Part shown: positions 32,746 to 43,744 of the stretch, one piece after another
How the letters are laid out: the number at the start of each line of letters is the position of its first letter
Position numbering within the stretch: position 1 is the first letter of the stretch
DNA from: JAEUJM01 sp041908445
GTDB taxonomy: Bacteria > Actinomycetota > Acidimicrobiia > Acidimicrobiales > DATDAH01
Direction of reading: 5' to 3'
NCBI GenBank assembly: GCA_041908445.1
Contig: JAYRFK010000095.1
Span: 1-64,000, forward strand
Length of the DNA stretch: 64,000 nt
Translations under genes and position numbers: made by a program
Notes under the pieces: model-generated
Told to the model about the DNA's origin: nothing
What the model saw: the letters and a program-made list of their open reading frames with translations, nothing else
Databases searched by the model: none

Positions 32746-33602
32746 GGGCGGCGGTCGATGGTGACCATGATCTCCTCGAGGGTCGCCGGCGCCACGTCGA
32801 CCGTCGCGGCGAGACCGGCGTCGTCGAGGAGCCGGCGGACCCGGGCCGGGTCGCCCTCGGCCACCCGGACCCGGCGGCCGTCGAGGGTCACGGGCTCACC
32901 GGCGTCGGCCAGCGCCCCGAAGGCGTCCTCCCACCGGGCGCTCTCGACCAGCACCGCCTCGGCCTCACCGACGATGGAGGCGGCGGTCCCCTCGGCGACG
33001 ACGCGGCCGGACGCCATGATCGTGAGGCGGTCGCACTGCTGCGCCTCCTGCATGTAGTGGGTCGTCACGAGCACGCCGGCCCCCCGCTCGGCCTGCTCGT
33101 GGATCAGGTCCCAGAGCCGGGCCCGGGCCAGCGGGTCGACCCCGGAGGTGGGCTCGTCGAGCACGACCAGCTCGGGCTGGTGGGCGAGGGCCGTGGTGAA
33201 GGCCAGCCGGCGCTGGCGGCCGAGGTCGATCTCGCCGACCAGCCGGTCCCGGGCGGCGGCGAGGTCGGCGGGGAGGGCGGGCACCGGCACCCCGTAGGCC
33301 CGGGCCACGAAGCGGGCGTTCTCCTCCACGGTGAGGTCGCGGTAGAGGCCGAGGCCCTGGGGCACGTAGCCGAGCCGGGCGCGGGTGCGCCGGTCCGGCC
33401 AAGAGCCGAACAGCGCCACCCGGCCACCGCTCGGGCGCAGCAGGCCGAGCAGCATGCGCAGCAACGTGGTCTTGCCGGCGCCGTTCGCGCCGACGAGGCC
33501 GACGATGGTGCCGGGCGGCACGTCCAGCGAGACGTCGTCGACGGCAAGTTGGTCGCCGAAGCGCCGGGTGGCGCGTCGAGCCTCGGCCAAGGGCCCGCTC
33601 AC
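32742..33602 (-). CDS. ABC transporter ATP-binding protein (exporter type), second ATPase
   Basis: A 286-residue ATPase. Walker A GANGAGKTTLLRMLLGLL, Q-loop in LGYVPQGLGLYRDLT, Walker B ELVVLDEPTSGVDP and the switch His in VLVTTHYMQEAQQ. The usual LSGGQ signature is degenerate here (DLGRQRRLAFTTAL), so ATP turnover may depend on its partner ATPase. A C-terminal region (about 205-286) resembles the DUF4162-like tail of drug-export ABC ATPases. It forms a transporter with the next two genes. Confidence 0.88.
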   Translation of the reverse strand: MSGPLAEARRATRRFGDQLAVDDVSLDVPPGTIVGLVGANGAGKTTLLRMLLGLLRPSGGRVALFGSWPDRRTRARLGYVPQGLGLYRDLTVEENARFVARAYGVPVPALPADLAAARDRLVGEIDLGRQRRLAFTTALAHQPELVVLDEPTSGVDPLARARLWDLIHEQAERGAGVLVTTHYMQEAQQCDRLTIMASGRVVAEGTAASIVGEAEAVLVESARWEDAFGALADAGEPVTLDGRRVRVAEGDPARVRRLLDDAGLAATVDVAPATLEEIMVTIDRRP

Positions 33603-34429
33603 GCCGCGAGCGCCTCGCGCCGGGCGATCATCAGGGCGATCACGGCGTCTTCGAGGTCGGGCACGAGCGGGTCGCCGGCCGGGGGTTCGCCGGTGCCGGC
33701 CACGGGCGGCCGCCACTCGTGGAAGCGCCGGCCGCGGCGCCACGCCCGCTCGGCGACGGTCGGCGACGACGTGGCGACGATCGTCCCCGGCACGGCGGCG
33801 ACGACGTCGGGGGCGGGACCCGAGGCGATGGTGTGCCCGTCGTCGAGCACGAGCACCGTCGAGGCCCGCTCCGCCTCGTCGAGGTAGGTGGTGGCCATGG
33901 CCACGGCGGTGCCGGCCGCCGCGGCCTCGGCGATCATGCGCCACAGCTCGACGCGGCTGACCGGGTCGACCCCCGTCGACGGTTCGTCGAGGAGCAGGAG
34001 CTCCGGCTGGTGCACGATGGCCATGAGGAAGCCGAGCTTGCGCCGCATGCCGCCCGACAGGTCACGGGCCAGCCGGCCCCGGGCCGGGCCGAGCGCGGCC
34101 CGCTCCACGAGCTCGTCGCGCCGGGCGGTGAACCGGGCCCCCCGCAGCCCGTACGCCGTCGCCGCGAAGGCGAGGTTCTCGTCGACGGTGAGGTCGGCCC
34201 AGGTGCCCGACTGCGACGGCATCGAGCCGAGCCGCTCCTTGGCGGGACGGCGCACGACGCCCGCCTCAGGGCGGATGGTGCCCGCGAGGCAGTGGAAGAG
34301 GGTGGACTTGCCGGCGCCGTCCCCGCCCACGACGGCGGCCACCCGCCCCGCGGCGATCTCGAGGTCGACGCCCGCCAGCGCCCTCCGCCCGCCGAACGAC
34401 ACCACCAGGCCCTCGGCCCCGAAGGTCAC
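33599..34429 (-). CDS. ABC transporter ATP-binding protein (exporter type), first ATPase
   Basis: A 276-residue ATPase. Walker A GGDGAGKSTLFHCLAGT, Q-loop SMPSQSGTWADLTV, good signature DLSGGMRRKLGFLMAIVHQ, Walker B ELLLLDEPSTGVDP. The switch region is ATTYLDEAERA, with Thr where His is usual (normally xTH), which may impair hydrolysis. With the sibling ATPase, whose signature is degenerate but whose switch His is present, this suggests an asymmetric heterodimer with one working site. GTG overlaps the permease stop (GTGA). Confidence 0.88.
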   Translation of the reverse strand: MTFGAEGLVVSFGGRRALAGVDLEIAAGRVAAVVGGDGAGKSTLFHCLAGTIRPEAGVVRRPAKERLGSMPSQSGTWADLTVDENLAFAATAYGLRGARFTARRDELVERAALGPARGRLARDLSGGMRRKLGFLMAIVHQPELLLLDEPSTGVDPVSRVELWRMIAEAAAAGTAVAMATTYLDEAERASTVLVLDDGHTIASGPAPDVVAAVPGTIVATSSPTVAERAWRRGRRFHEWRPPVAGTGEPPAGDPLVPDLEDAVIALMIARREALAA

Positions 34430-35550
34430 GGCGCCACCCCGAGGGTGCGAGTCGCCGGCCCGCCGTCGGGCCCGGTCGCACCCTCGGGCCCGGGATCGTC
34501 CTCGGGTCGACGACCGCCATGGCTGGGGGCGAGGTCCCGGCGGAAGCGCAGGACGGCGGCGCCAAAGACCACGACGGCCATCACCGCGAGGATCAGGAAC
34601 GCCGGCCACAGCTCGGCGAGGGTGGCGGCGCGCAGCATGACGCCCTGCGAGATCATGATGAAGTAGGTGAGGGGCAGCAGGTAGCCGATCCACCGGACCC
34701 CCCACGGCATGGCCGAGAGCGGGAAGATCATCCCGCACAGCAGGATCTGGGGCATCAGGATCATCATCGCCGTCTGGATGGCCTGGCCCTGGTTCTGCGA
34801 GGCGGTCGAGATCAGGACGCCGATGCCGAGCACGACGAGCAGGAACAGGCCGGCGCCCAGCACGAAGAGCGGGACGCTGCCGTTGAACGGGACGCCGAAC
34901 AGGACGATGCCGAGGCCGGTGACGAGGGCCATGTCGACCGAGGCGAGCAGGAAGTACGGCGCGATCTTGCCCACGACGACGTCCCACGGGCGCAGCGGCA
35001 TCACGGCGAGCTGGTCGAGGGTGCCCTCCTGGCGCTCGCGCACCAGGCCGAGGCTCGTGATGATCGTGCCGATGAAGGCGAGGATGAGCCCGACCAGCGC
35101 GGGGACCATCACCCAGGACGTCTCGAGGTCGGGGTTGTAGAGCACCTTCACGCGGACCCCGCCGCCGGGCAGGGCGCCGCTGGCGTTGGCCTGGTTCAGC
35201 GCCGCCACCGCGGCCTGGGCGGTGAAGAGCTCCGAGCCGTTGACGTAGGCGACCGGCTCGTGGCCGGGATCGGTGACGACGGCGACGTCGGCGTCGTTGG
35301 CCTGCAGCGCGTCCTCGGCGTCGGCGGTGCCGCCCGACGGGTCGACGACCTCGGCGGTGAACGGCGCGTGGAGCACGGACGCGGCGACGCTCGCCCCCTC
35401 GCCGTAGAGGTTCGTCCGGATCTCGGTGACATCGAAGTTGGCCGCGTAGCCGAACACGACGAGCAGGACGATCGGCAGGGCGATGAGCATCGCCATCGTG
35501 CGGCGGTCGCGCCGCAGCTCGCGGAACTCCTTGCGGATCATGGCCAGCAT
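34426..35550 (-). CDS. ABC-2-type export permease
   Basis: A 374-residue permease of the ABC-2/YhfK-DrrB type. N-terminal MLAMIRKEFRELRRDRRTM then a first helix (LIALPIVLLVVFGYA), a large extracytoplasmic domain (about 40-150) rich in acidic residues, then five helices starting at WVMVPALVGLILAFIGTII, with RERQEGTLDQLAVMPLRPWD between. The start is set at ATG 35550 because TACCGT lies six bases upstream and TTGACT 17 bp further; a GTG at 35622 would put the promoter inside the coding region. It probably exports a drug, lipid or peptide. Confidence 0.85.
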   Translation of the reverse strand: MLAMIRKEFRELRRDRRTMAMLIALPIVLLVVFGYAANFDVTEIRTNLYGEGASVAASVLHAPFTAEVVDPSGGTADAEDALQANDADVAVVTDPGHEPVAYVNGSELFTAQAAVAALNQANASGALPGGGVRVKVLYNPDLETSWVMVPALVGLILAFIGTIITSLGLVRERQEGTLDQLAVMPLRPWDVVVGKIAPYFLLASVDMALVTGLGIVLFGVPFNGSVPLFVLGAGLFLLVVLGIGVLISTASQNQGQAIQTAMMILMPQILLCGMIFPLSAMPWGVRWIGYLLPLTYFIMISQGVMLRAATLAELWPAFLILAVMAVVVFGAAVLRFRRDLAPSHGGRRPEDDPGPEGATGPDGGPATRTLGVAP

Positions 35551-35585
35551 GCGCTGACGGTACGACTGGCTGGACAGGAAGTCAA
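35551..35585 (-). promoter_or_regulatory. Promoter of the ABC exporter-tetR operon (leaderless)
   Basis: Minus strand: -35 TTGACT (35585-35580), exact 17-bp spacer, -10 TACCGT (35562-35557), then CAGCGC and the ATG at 35550. This is the best-matched promoter in the window. Confidence 0.7.
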
Positions 35586-35646
35586 CGAACGATGAATTAC
35601 CGGCGAGGCGCGCCGGGTTCACCCGCGGGCGGCACGACCGCTGGCC

Positions 35647-35652
35647 TAGTGT
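35647..35652 (+). promoter_or_regulatory. -10 element, leaderless start of the propeller kinase
   Basis: TAGTGT, then seven bases, then GTG 35660. No Shine-Dalgarno sequence. Confidence 0.45.
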
Positions 35653-35659
35653 CCTGACC

Positions 35660-37930
<2,271 letters not shown>

Positions 37931-38047
37931 CGCAGCCCGCTGCTCCCGCTGCCGGCGTCGCCCGTCAGCCGGTCGACGCATCAACCGTTCTGGGACCACG
38001 GGTGCGTCACGGGTGCCTCGTGTGTGTACCCGGAACGACGGAGAGGG
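37931..38047. other. Intergenic region between convergent genes
   Basis: No gene is seen. CACGGGTGC occurs twice (near 37999 and 38008) and GACGCA/TGCGTC arms lie 22 bp apart; these may be part of a weak terminator. Nothing else is recognised. Confidence 0.4.
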
Positions 38048-39172
38048 TCAGGCGGGGAGGGTGGTGAGGGCGCCGACGGTGTCGAGGTCGGTGAGCGCCG
38101 CCGCCGCGCGGGCCAGGCCCGAGTCGCGGATGTCGTCGCTCTGGAGGCCGTCGACGCCGGCCACGAAGTAGGCGGCCACGTACGCGTAGGCCACCGAGCG
38201 GCGGTGCCAGCGCCACGCGGTGTCGGCGTCGAGGGCGGGCCCGCCCAGGGCGGCCAGCGCCACCCGGTAGTGCTCGACGAGGTCGCGCTCGTTCGCCCGT
38301 CGGTCCTCGGGTGCCAGCGAGAGGGTGAGGAAGTAGGTGACGTCGCGGACCGGGTTGCCGCGGCGCAGCACCTGGAAGTCGAACAGGCCGGCGCCCGCCG
38401 ACGCGTCGGGCCCGTCCAGGTAGAGGTTGCCGGGGTGGCAGTCGCCGTGCAGGACGGTCTGCGGCCCCTCGTCCAGCTCGGACGCGATGGCCCGGTAGTG
38501 GCGCAGGACCCGCAGGCCGGCCTCGCCGCCGACCGCGTCCCGGCCGCCGGCCTTCTTCTCGACCCGGCTGCGGATGCCCCGCAGCGAGAGCTGGACCAGC
38601 GGCAGCATCGGGTCGGTCGCCACCGTCGCCGCCCACGACAGGTCGAGCCCGCCGGCGAGGGCCTCGGTGCCGCGGCCGTGCAGCACGGCGAGCTGGTCGA
38701 GCACGGCGGCGGCCTGGTCGGCCGTCAGCGCGGTGGTCGTGTCGAAGAAGGTGGCCCGGTCGCCGAGGTCCTCGAGCACGAGGGCCCATTGCCCCGACGC
38801 CGGGTCGTGGGCGGCGGCCAGCGCCGTGGGCGTGCGCACCGGCACCGACGGGGCGACGTCGCGGTAGAACTGCACCTCGTTGCGCCCGAGGCCGGCGAGC
38901 TCGCCCATGACCCGGGTGGGCCGCTTCACCGGCGGCAGCTTCACGAACGCGGTGGCGGGGAGGCCCTCGCCCTCGAGGCGGACGCGGGCCCGATCGGTCG
39001 TCCCCTCCGTCGTGCCCAGCACCTCGATCGCGTCGACCGGCCGCCCGAGCAGCGCGGTGAGCGAGGCGGCGTCGATGGCGTCCACCCCGGCCAGCAGCGG
39101 CCCCGCGGGTGCGCGCCACGCGGTCCGCACCGCCCGTGCCGCCACCCTCGCGGTCCCCCCGAACCCCGGCAT
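38048..39172 (-). CDS. Aminoglycoside-phosphotransferase-fold (ecdysteroid-kinase-like) kinase
   Basis: A 374-residue protein. Phosphotransferase pattern: VLHGDCHPGNLYLDG (catalytic Asp in HGDxHxxN, about residues 244-258), LFDFQVLRRGNPVRDVTYFL (metal Asp), with Lys-containing N-lobe TAFVKLPPVKR. It resembles ecdysteroid kinase-like/DUF227 enzymes that phosphorylate hydroxylated lipids or steroids, and acyl-CoA-pathway phosphotransferases. The gene converges on the propeller kinase. The start ATG 39172 (MPGFGGTARV) has CAGAGT seven bases upstream. Confidence 0.87.
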   Translation of the reverse strand: MPGFGGTARVAARAVRTAWRAPAGPLLAGVDAIDAASLTALLGRPVDAIEVLGTTEGTTDRARVRLEGEGLPATAFVKLPPVKRPTRVMGELAGLGRNEVQFYRDVAPSVPVRTPTALAAAHDPASGQWALVLEDLGDRATFFDTTTALTADQAAAVLDQLAVLHGRGTEALAGGLDLSWAATVATDPMLPLVQLSLRGIRSRVEKKAGGRDAVGGEAGLRVLRHYRAIASELDEGPQTVLHGDCHPGNLYLDGPDASAGAGLFDFQVLRRGNPVRDVTYFLTLSLAPEDRRANERDLVEHYRVALAALGGPALDADTAWRWHRRSVAYAYVAAYFVAGVDGLQSDDIRDSGLARAAAALTDLDTVGALTTLPA

Positions 39173-39254
39173 GCCCCGAACTCTGGCACACGCCGTGGAC
39201 CGCCGGCCGGGGGCGTAGCGTCGGGCGACCGCCGCCGCCCCGAAGGAGCGCCCC

Positions 39255-40073
39255 ATGCCCGACGATCTCGTCCTCACCGAGGAGCTGGAGCCCGGCATCG
39301 TGCTGGTCACGATGAACCGGCCCGACCGGCTCAACGCCATGAGCCAGGGGCTCATCGCGGCCCTGCACGAGACCTTCGCCCGCCTCGGCGTCGACCGCGA
39401 CGTGCGGGCCATCGTCCTCACCGGTGCCGGCCGGGGGTTCTGCTCGGGCGCCGACCTCAAGGGCGGCGACGGCGAGCGGGGGGCGCCGGGCACCGAGGAG
39501 ATGGGGGAGACCGCCCGCCTGCTCGTCACCCAGGAGCACATCGCCTCGCTCCACGAGCGCATCCACCGCCTGCGCCAGCCGGTGATCGCCGCGGTCAACG
39601 GCGCGGCCGTGGGCGGCGGCTTCGCTCTCGCGCTGGCCTGCGACGTCCGGTACGCCGCCACCACCGCCAAGTTCGGCGCGGTGTTCATCAACGTGGGCGT
39701 CTCCGCCTGCGACATGGGGACGAGCTACTTCCTGCCGCGGCTCGTCGGCGCCTCCCGCGCCGCCGAGCTCATGCTCACCGGCCGGGTCTTCGACGCCGCC
39801 GAGGCGCGGGAGATGGACCTCGTCCTCGACGTGGTCGAGCCCGGTGCGCTGATCGACCGCTGCATGGTCACCGCCCGCCAGATCGCCGGCCACTCGCCGC
39901 TGGCCTCGTGGATGACCAAGGAGACGATGTGGCAGACCATCGACGCCCCGTCGCTGCGCCACGCCCTCGACATGGAGAACCGCACCCAGATCATGTGCAC
40001 CGCCACCGGCGAGCTGAGCGAGGCCTTCGAGGCCTTCCGGGAGGGACGACCCCCGGTCTGGAAGCCGCTGTAG
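39255..40073 (+). CDS. Crotonase-fold protein (enoyl-CoA hydratase/isomerase family), atypical active site
   Basis: A 272-residue crotonase. The oxyanion-hole loops are typical: RGFCSGADLKGG and NGAAVGGGFALALACDVRYAA. Enoyl-CoA hydratases keep a Glu in GGGxELA and another in the PEI loop; here the first is Ala (GGGFALA) and the second region reads FGAVFINVGVSACDMG, with an Asp. Activities of other crotonases, such as isomerase, dienoyl isomerase, decarboxylase or hydrolase, are therefore more likely than simple hydration. It has a good ribosome-binding site (AAGGAG before ATG). An upstream TAGCGT lies about 40 bp before the start. Followed closely by an FAD oxidoreductase. Confidence 0.85.
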   Translation: MPDDLVLTEELEPGIVLVTMNRPDRLNAMSQGLIAALHETFARLGVDRDVRAIVLTGAGRGFCSGADLKGGDGERGAPGTEEMGETARLLVTQEHIASLHERIHRLRQPVIAAVNGAAVGGGFALALACDVRYAATTAKFGAVFINVGVSACDMGTSYFLPRLVGASRAAELMLTGRVFDAAEAREMDLVLDVVEPGALIDRCMVTARQIAGHSPLASWMTKETMWQTIDAPSLRHALDMENRTQIMCTATGELSEAFEAFREGRPPVWKPL

Positions 40074-40087
40074 CGCCGGCGGCGTCC

Positions 40088-40093
40088 TAGGTT
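40088..40093 (+). promoter_or_regulatory. -10 element upstream of the FAD oxidoreductase
   Basis: TAGGTT, then eight bases, then ATG 40102; no Shine-Dalgarno sequence. Confidence 0.4.
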
Positions 40094-40101
40094 TGGCCCT
40101 C

Positions 40102-41232
40102 ATGGCATCGGGGGGCGCCGGCGGGCGGGTCGTGGTCGTGGGGCTGGGTGACACGGGGGTGCTCGTCGCCGCCAACCTGCCCAAGGGCCTCGACGTCACC
40201 GCGGTCGGCACCCGGCCGGCGCTGGTCAGCGGCCAGGAGCTCGGCAACCGGGTGGCCGACCCCGCCGGCTGGCGGCGCAACTACCTCGTCCCGCTGCGCC
40301 GCTTCCGCCGCCTCGACCGGGTGCGGGTGCTGCACGGCAAGGTGACCGGCGTCGACCTGCCGGCGCAGACGGTCGACATCGATGACGCCGACGGCGGCGC
40401 CACGACGGTGCCCTACGACGTGCTGGTGATCGCCACCGGGGTCACCAACGGCTTCTGGCGCGACGACCGGGTCGAGGGCCTCGCCGACGTGGAGGCCGGG
40501 CTCGACCGCGTGGCCGACCAGGTGGGCGCCGCGTCCACCGTCGCCGTGGTGGGCGGCGGCGCCACCGGCGTCAGCGCCGCCTTCAACCTGGCCCGCCGCC
40601 ACCCCGACAAGGAGGTCGACCTCTTCTTCTCGGGCGACGAGCCCCTGCCCGGCTACCACCCCGACACGCGGGGCCGCCTGGCCCGCCAGCTGGCCAAGGC
40701 CGGCGTCCGCCTCCACCCCGGCCACCGGGCGGCGCTGCCCGACGGGTTCACCGGCGCCGAGCTGACGAGCGAGCCGGTCGAGTGGTCGACCGGCCAGGAG
40801 CCGTTCGTCGCCGACGTGGTGCTGTGGGCGGTCGGTCGGGTGCGGCCGAACACGGGCTTCCTGCCCGCCGAGCTGCTCGACGAGCACGGCTTCGTCCGGG
40901 TGGACGAGCACCTCCGGGCGCCCGACCACCCCGAGGTGTTCGCGGTCGGCGACGTGGCCGCCACCGACCCCCAGCGCAGCTCGGCCCGCAACTGGGGCTA
41001 CCGCGTCGTGACCCGCAACGTCGGCGTCGCCCTCGGCGGGAAGGGCGAGATGAAGGCGTTCGAGCCACCGCGCTACCGCTGGGGCTCGATCACCGGCATC
41101 CAGGACGACGGCCTCACCGTCTTCCAGCCCAACGGCAAGGCCTTCCGCGTCCCCCGCTGGGCGGTCCAGCCCCTGCTCTTCGACCTCTTCACCCAGCGGC
41201 TGCTCTACCGCGGCCTCCGCCGCGACGCCTGA
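40102..41232 (+). CDS. FAD-dependent pyridine-nucleotide oxidoreductase (NDH-2/AIF-like)
   Basis: A 376-residue two-dinucleotide-domain protein. GxGxxG-type VVVVGLGDTG near the start binds FAD, VVGGGATGVSAAFNLARR binds NAD(P)H, and VFAVGDVAATDPQRSS is the FAD ribityl-binding signature. The VATGVTNGF-type motif (VIATGVTNGFWRDD) fits the fold. The length matches the small AIF/FSP1/NDH-2-like enzymes that reduce quinones, or ferredoxin reductases. ATG 40102 is chosen over TTG 40093, which would put the start within the -10 element. It probably supplies electrons to a monooxygenase or quinone pool. Confidence 0.87.
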   Translation: MASGGAGGRVVVVGLGDTGVLVAANLPKGLDVTAVGTRPALVSGQELGNRVADPAGWRRNYLVPLRRFRRLDRVRVLHGKVTGVDLPAQTVDIDDADGGATTVPYDVLVIATGVTNGFWRDDRVEGLADVEAGLDRVADQVGAASTVAVVGGGATGVSAAFNLARRHPDKEVDLFFSGDEPLPGYHPDTRGRLARQLAKAGVRLHPGHRAALPDGFTGAELTSEPVEWSTGQEPFVADVVLWAVGRVRPNTGFLPAELLDEHGFVRVDEHLRAPDHPEVFAVGDVAATDPQRSSARNWGYRVVTRNVGVALGGKGEMKAFEPPRYRWGSITGIQDDGLTVFQPNGKAFRVPRWAVQPLLFDLFTQRLLYRGLRRDA

Positions 41233-41278
41233 CCCGCGCTCCGGGTCGGTCCCGGACGCCCCGCCGGCGGGGGCGTCG

Positions 41279-41284
41279 TAGGGT
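41279..41284 (+). promoter_or_regulatory. -10 element upstream of the nitronate-monooxygenase-like gene
   Basis: TAGGGT, then eight bases, then ATG 41293; no Shine-Dalgarno sequence. Confidence 0.4.
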
Positions 41285-41292
41285 CTGCGGCC

Positions 41293-42408
41293 ATGCGCAC
41301 GGAGATCTGCGACCGCCTCGGCATCGAGTTCCCCCTCTTCGCCTTCTCGCACTGCCGCGACGTCGTCGCCGCCGTCTCGAAGGCCGGCGGCTACGGCGTG
41401 CTCGGGGCGCTGGCCTTCGGCCCCGAGCAGCTCGAGCAGGAGCTGACCTGGATCGACGAGCACGTCGGCGGCAAGCCCTACGGCGTCGACTTCGCCATGC
41501 CCGAGAAGTTCGTGGGCAAGGGCGAGGACTTCGAGCTGCCCGACCTCGAGGCCCTCATCCCCGAGGAGCACCGCGAGTACGCCGAGCGCATCCTCGCCGA
41601 GCACCACGTGCCGCCCATGCCCGAGGGCCTCGAGGGCCCGACCATCGCGCCGGGCCTCGGCGTCGACCAGATGGGCCCGGCCCAGGTCGACGCCGCCCTG
41701 CAGCACCCGGTGTCGATGCTGGTCAACGCCCTCGGCCCGCCGCCCGACTACGCGGTCGACGCCGCCCACTCCAAGGGCGTCCTCGTCGGCGCGCTGTGCG
41801 GCTCGCCCCGCCATGCCGAGCGCAACGTCGAGCGTGGGGTCGACGTCCTCATCGCCCAAGGCACCGAGGCCGGCGGCCACTGCGGCGAGATCTCGACCAT
41901 GGTGCTCGTGCCCGAGGTGGTCGACGCGGTGCCCGCCGACGTACCCGTCCTCGCCGCCGGCGGCATCGGGCGGGGCCGCCAGATGGCCGCGGCCATGGCC
42001 CTGGGCGCGCAGGGCGCGTGGACCGGCTCGATCTGGCTGACGGTCGCCGAGTCCGACACCCGGCCGTGGGTCGTCGAGAACCTGCTCGCGGCATCGTGGA
42101 CCGACACCGTCCGCTCCCGGGCCATGACCGGCAAGCCCGCCCGACAGCTGCGCACCGCCTGGACCGAGGCGTGGGAGTCCTCCGAGGGCCCCGGCCCGCT
42201 GCCCATGCCGCTGCAGGGGATCATCTACGCCGAGTCCGCCCACCGCTTCACCCGGGCCCAGAACAAGGCGCTGTCGGGCTCGCCGGTGGGCCAGATCGTC
42301 GGGAACATGAACGCCGTGCGCTCCACCCGCGACGTCGTGTTCGACATCGTCGAGGAGTGGATCGCCGTCACCGAGGCCCAGGCCGCCCGCCTCCACGACG
42401 CCTCGTGA
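41293..42408 (+). CDS. Nitronate monooxygenase-like TIM-barrel flavoprotein
   Basis: A 371-residue FMN barrel. FMN-binding motifs: N-terminal FPLFAFSHCRDVVAAVSKAGG, the phosphate loop IAQGTEAGGHCG, and VLAAGGIGRGRQMAAAMALG. The expected His of the GTEAGGH motif is present. Actinobacterial members, though named for nitronates, often act on other enol or CoA-type substrates. The 5' half contains an unusual 40-residue acidic insertion (EKFVGKGEDFELPDLEALIP) between early barrel strands, not typical of NMOs. A hairpin follows the stop by 12 bp. Confidence 0.87.
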   Translation: MRTEICDRLGIEFPLFAFSHCRDVVAAVSKAGGYGVLGALAFGPEQLEQELTWIDEHVGGKPYGVDFAMPEKFVGKGEDFELPDLEALIPEEHREYAERILAEHHVPPMPEGLEGPTIAPGLGVDQMGPAQVDAALQHPVSMLVNALGPPPDYAVDAAHSKGVLVGALCGSPRHAERNVERGVDVLIAQGTEAGGHCGEISTMVLVPEVVDAVPADVPVLAAGGIGRGRQMAAAMALGAQGAWTGSIWLTVAESDTRPWVVENLLAASWTDTVRSRAMTGKPARQLRTAWTEAWESSEGPGPLPMPLQGIIYAESAHRFTRAQNKALSGSPVGQIVGNMNAVRSTRDVVFDIVEEWIAVTEAQAARLHDAS

Positions 42409-42420
42409 CCCTCTCCTCCC

Positions 42421-42471
42421 GTTCCTCCAGCAGAAACGGAAGGTGGGACCGCGCGTTTCTGCTGGAAGAAC
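42421..42471. terminator. 18-bp hairpin with one mismatch after the NMO-like gene
   Basis: GTTCCTCCAGCAGAAACG (42421-42438) pairs with 42454-42471 except for one position, with a 15-nt loop. It starts 12 bases after the stop and lacks a U-tract. The outer stem (CCTCCAGCAGA) is shared with the hairpin at 60909-60953. Confidence 0.6.
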
Positions 42472-42490
42472 GAGTGGTCTGGGGCGGGTG

Positions 42491-43744
42491 ATGGAGGATG
42501 TGCGGATCGCGGACCTGCGCGAGCCGCAGCGCGACCCCGACGCCCAGGCCCTCTACGACATGGCCCTGGCCATGGAGGTGGACCTGACGCCGGCGGCGCT
42601 GGTGGCCGCCGCGGAGGGCAAGACCGGGCTGGATGACTTCGGCGACCCCACGCTGCTCGACCGCCTCGACGCCCAGGTGGCCGCGGTCGAGGCCGACGCC
42701 GGGCTGTCCGGGCTGGGCCGCCTGATCGTGCGCCGGCGCCTCGTCGGCCTGCTCGCCTCCCGCCTGCGCTTCGAGGACTTCGTCCGCCGCCACCCCGAGG
42801 CCCTCGAGGTCGAGCTCGAGCCACCAGTGGTCGTGATGGGCCTGCCCCGCTCGGGTACCACCCACCTCGTGAACGTGCTCGCCGCCGACACCCGCTTCCG
42901 GTCGATGCCGTGGTGGGAGGTCGCCGAGCCCATCCCCGTCCTCGGCGACGGGCCCGGCCGGGACGGCGTCGACCCCCGCTACCTGCGCTGTCTGGCCGAC
43001 CACGAGGCCGCCACCGCGGTGGCGCCGCTCACCGCGCTCATGCACGACCGGCCGCCGTGGTCCATCGAGGAGGAGTGCGAGCTCCTGGACCTCGACCTGT
43101 GCACCTACGTGCTCGAGTGGCACGCCCGGGTGCCGGCGTGGCGGGACCACCAGGAGACGCTCGACCACCACGCCCACTACGCCTTCCTACGCAAGGAGCT
43201 CCAGGTGCTGTCGTACCTGCGGGGCCCGAACCGCTGGGTGCTCAAGTGCCCCCAGCACCTCGAGCGCCTCGGCCCGCTGCTGGCCACCTTCCCCGACGCC
43301 ACCGTGGCGTTCACCCTGCGCGACCCCGTGGCCGTGCTGCAGTCGGCCATCACGATGCTCGCCTACGGCGACCGGAACCGGCGGGTGGCCGTGGAGGCCG
43401 ACGGGCTCGCCACCTACTGGGTCGACCGCATCGAGTCGTTGCTGCGGGCCGGCGTGCGCGACGCCCACCTGATCCCCGAGGGCCGGCGGGTCGACGTGGA
43501 GTTCGGCGCCTTCATGGCCGACGACCTGGCCATGGCCGAGCGCATCCTCGAACTGGCCGGCATGGGCGTCACCGACGAGGCCCGGGCCCAGCTGGCGGCG
43601 TACGTGGGCGGCAATCCACGCGGCAAGGCCGGCCGGGTGGTCTACGACCTGCGGGCCGACTTCCACCTCGAGCCCGCCGACCTCTACGAGCGCTACGCCT
43701 TCTACTTCGACGCCTTCCCCCAGATCACCCCGGAGGTGACCTGA
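42491..43744 (+). CDS. Sulfotransferase-family protein
   Basis: A 417-residue protein with a helical N-terminal region (about 1-110) and a P-loop sulfotransferase domain. The PAPS 5'-phosphosulfate loop is VVMGLPRSGTTHLVNVLAAD and the 3'-phosphate motif is probably RDPVAVLQSAITMLAY (ARG/Ser). The type matches the stf0/sulfotransfer_3 family that sulfates lipids, sterols or cell-wall sugars. It overlaps the next gene at TGATG, so the two are co-translated. The acceptor is unknown. Confidence 0.85.
   Translation: MEDVRIADLREPQRDPDAQALYDMALAMEVDLTPAALVAAAEGKTGLDDFGDPTLLDRLDAQVAAVEADAGLSGLGRLIVRRRLVGLLASRLRFEDFVRRHPEALEVELEPPVVVMGLPRSGTTHLVNVLAADTRFRSMPWWEVAEPIPVLGDGPGRDGVDPRYLRCLADHEAATAVAPLTALMHDRPPWSIEEECELLDLDLCTYVLEWHARVPAWRDHQETLDHHAHYAFLRKELQVLSYLRGPNRWVLKCPQHLERLGPLLATFPDATVAFTLRDPVAVLQSAITMLAYGDRNRRVAVEADGLATYWVDRIESLLRAGVRDAHLIPEGRRVDVEFGAFMADDLAMAERILELAGMGVTDEARAQLAAYVGGNPRGKAGRVVYDLRADFHLEPADLYERYAFYFDAFPQITPEVT

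Noticed and set aside
40093..40102. TTG start for the FAD oxidoreductase
   Set aside because: It adds only three residues, lies inside the -10 element and has no ribosome-binding site; ATG 40102 is better.
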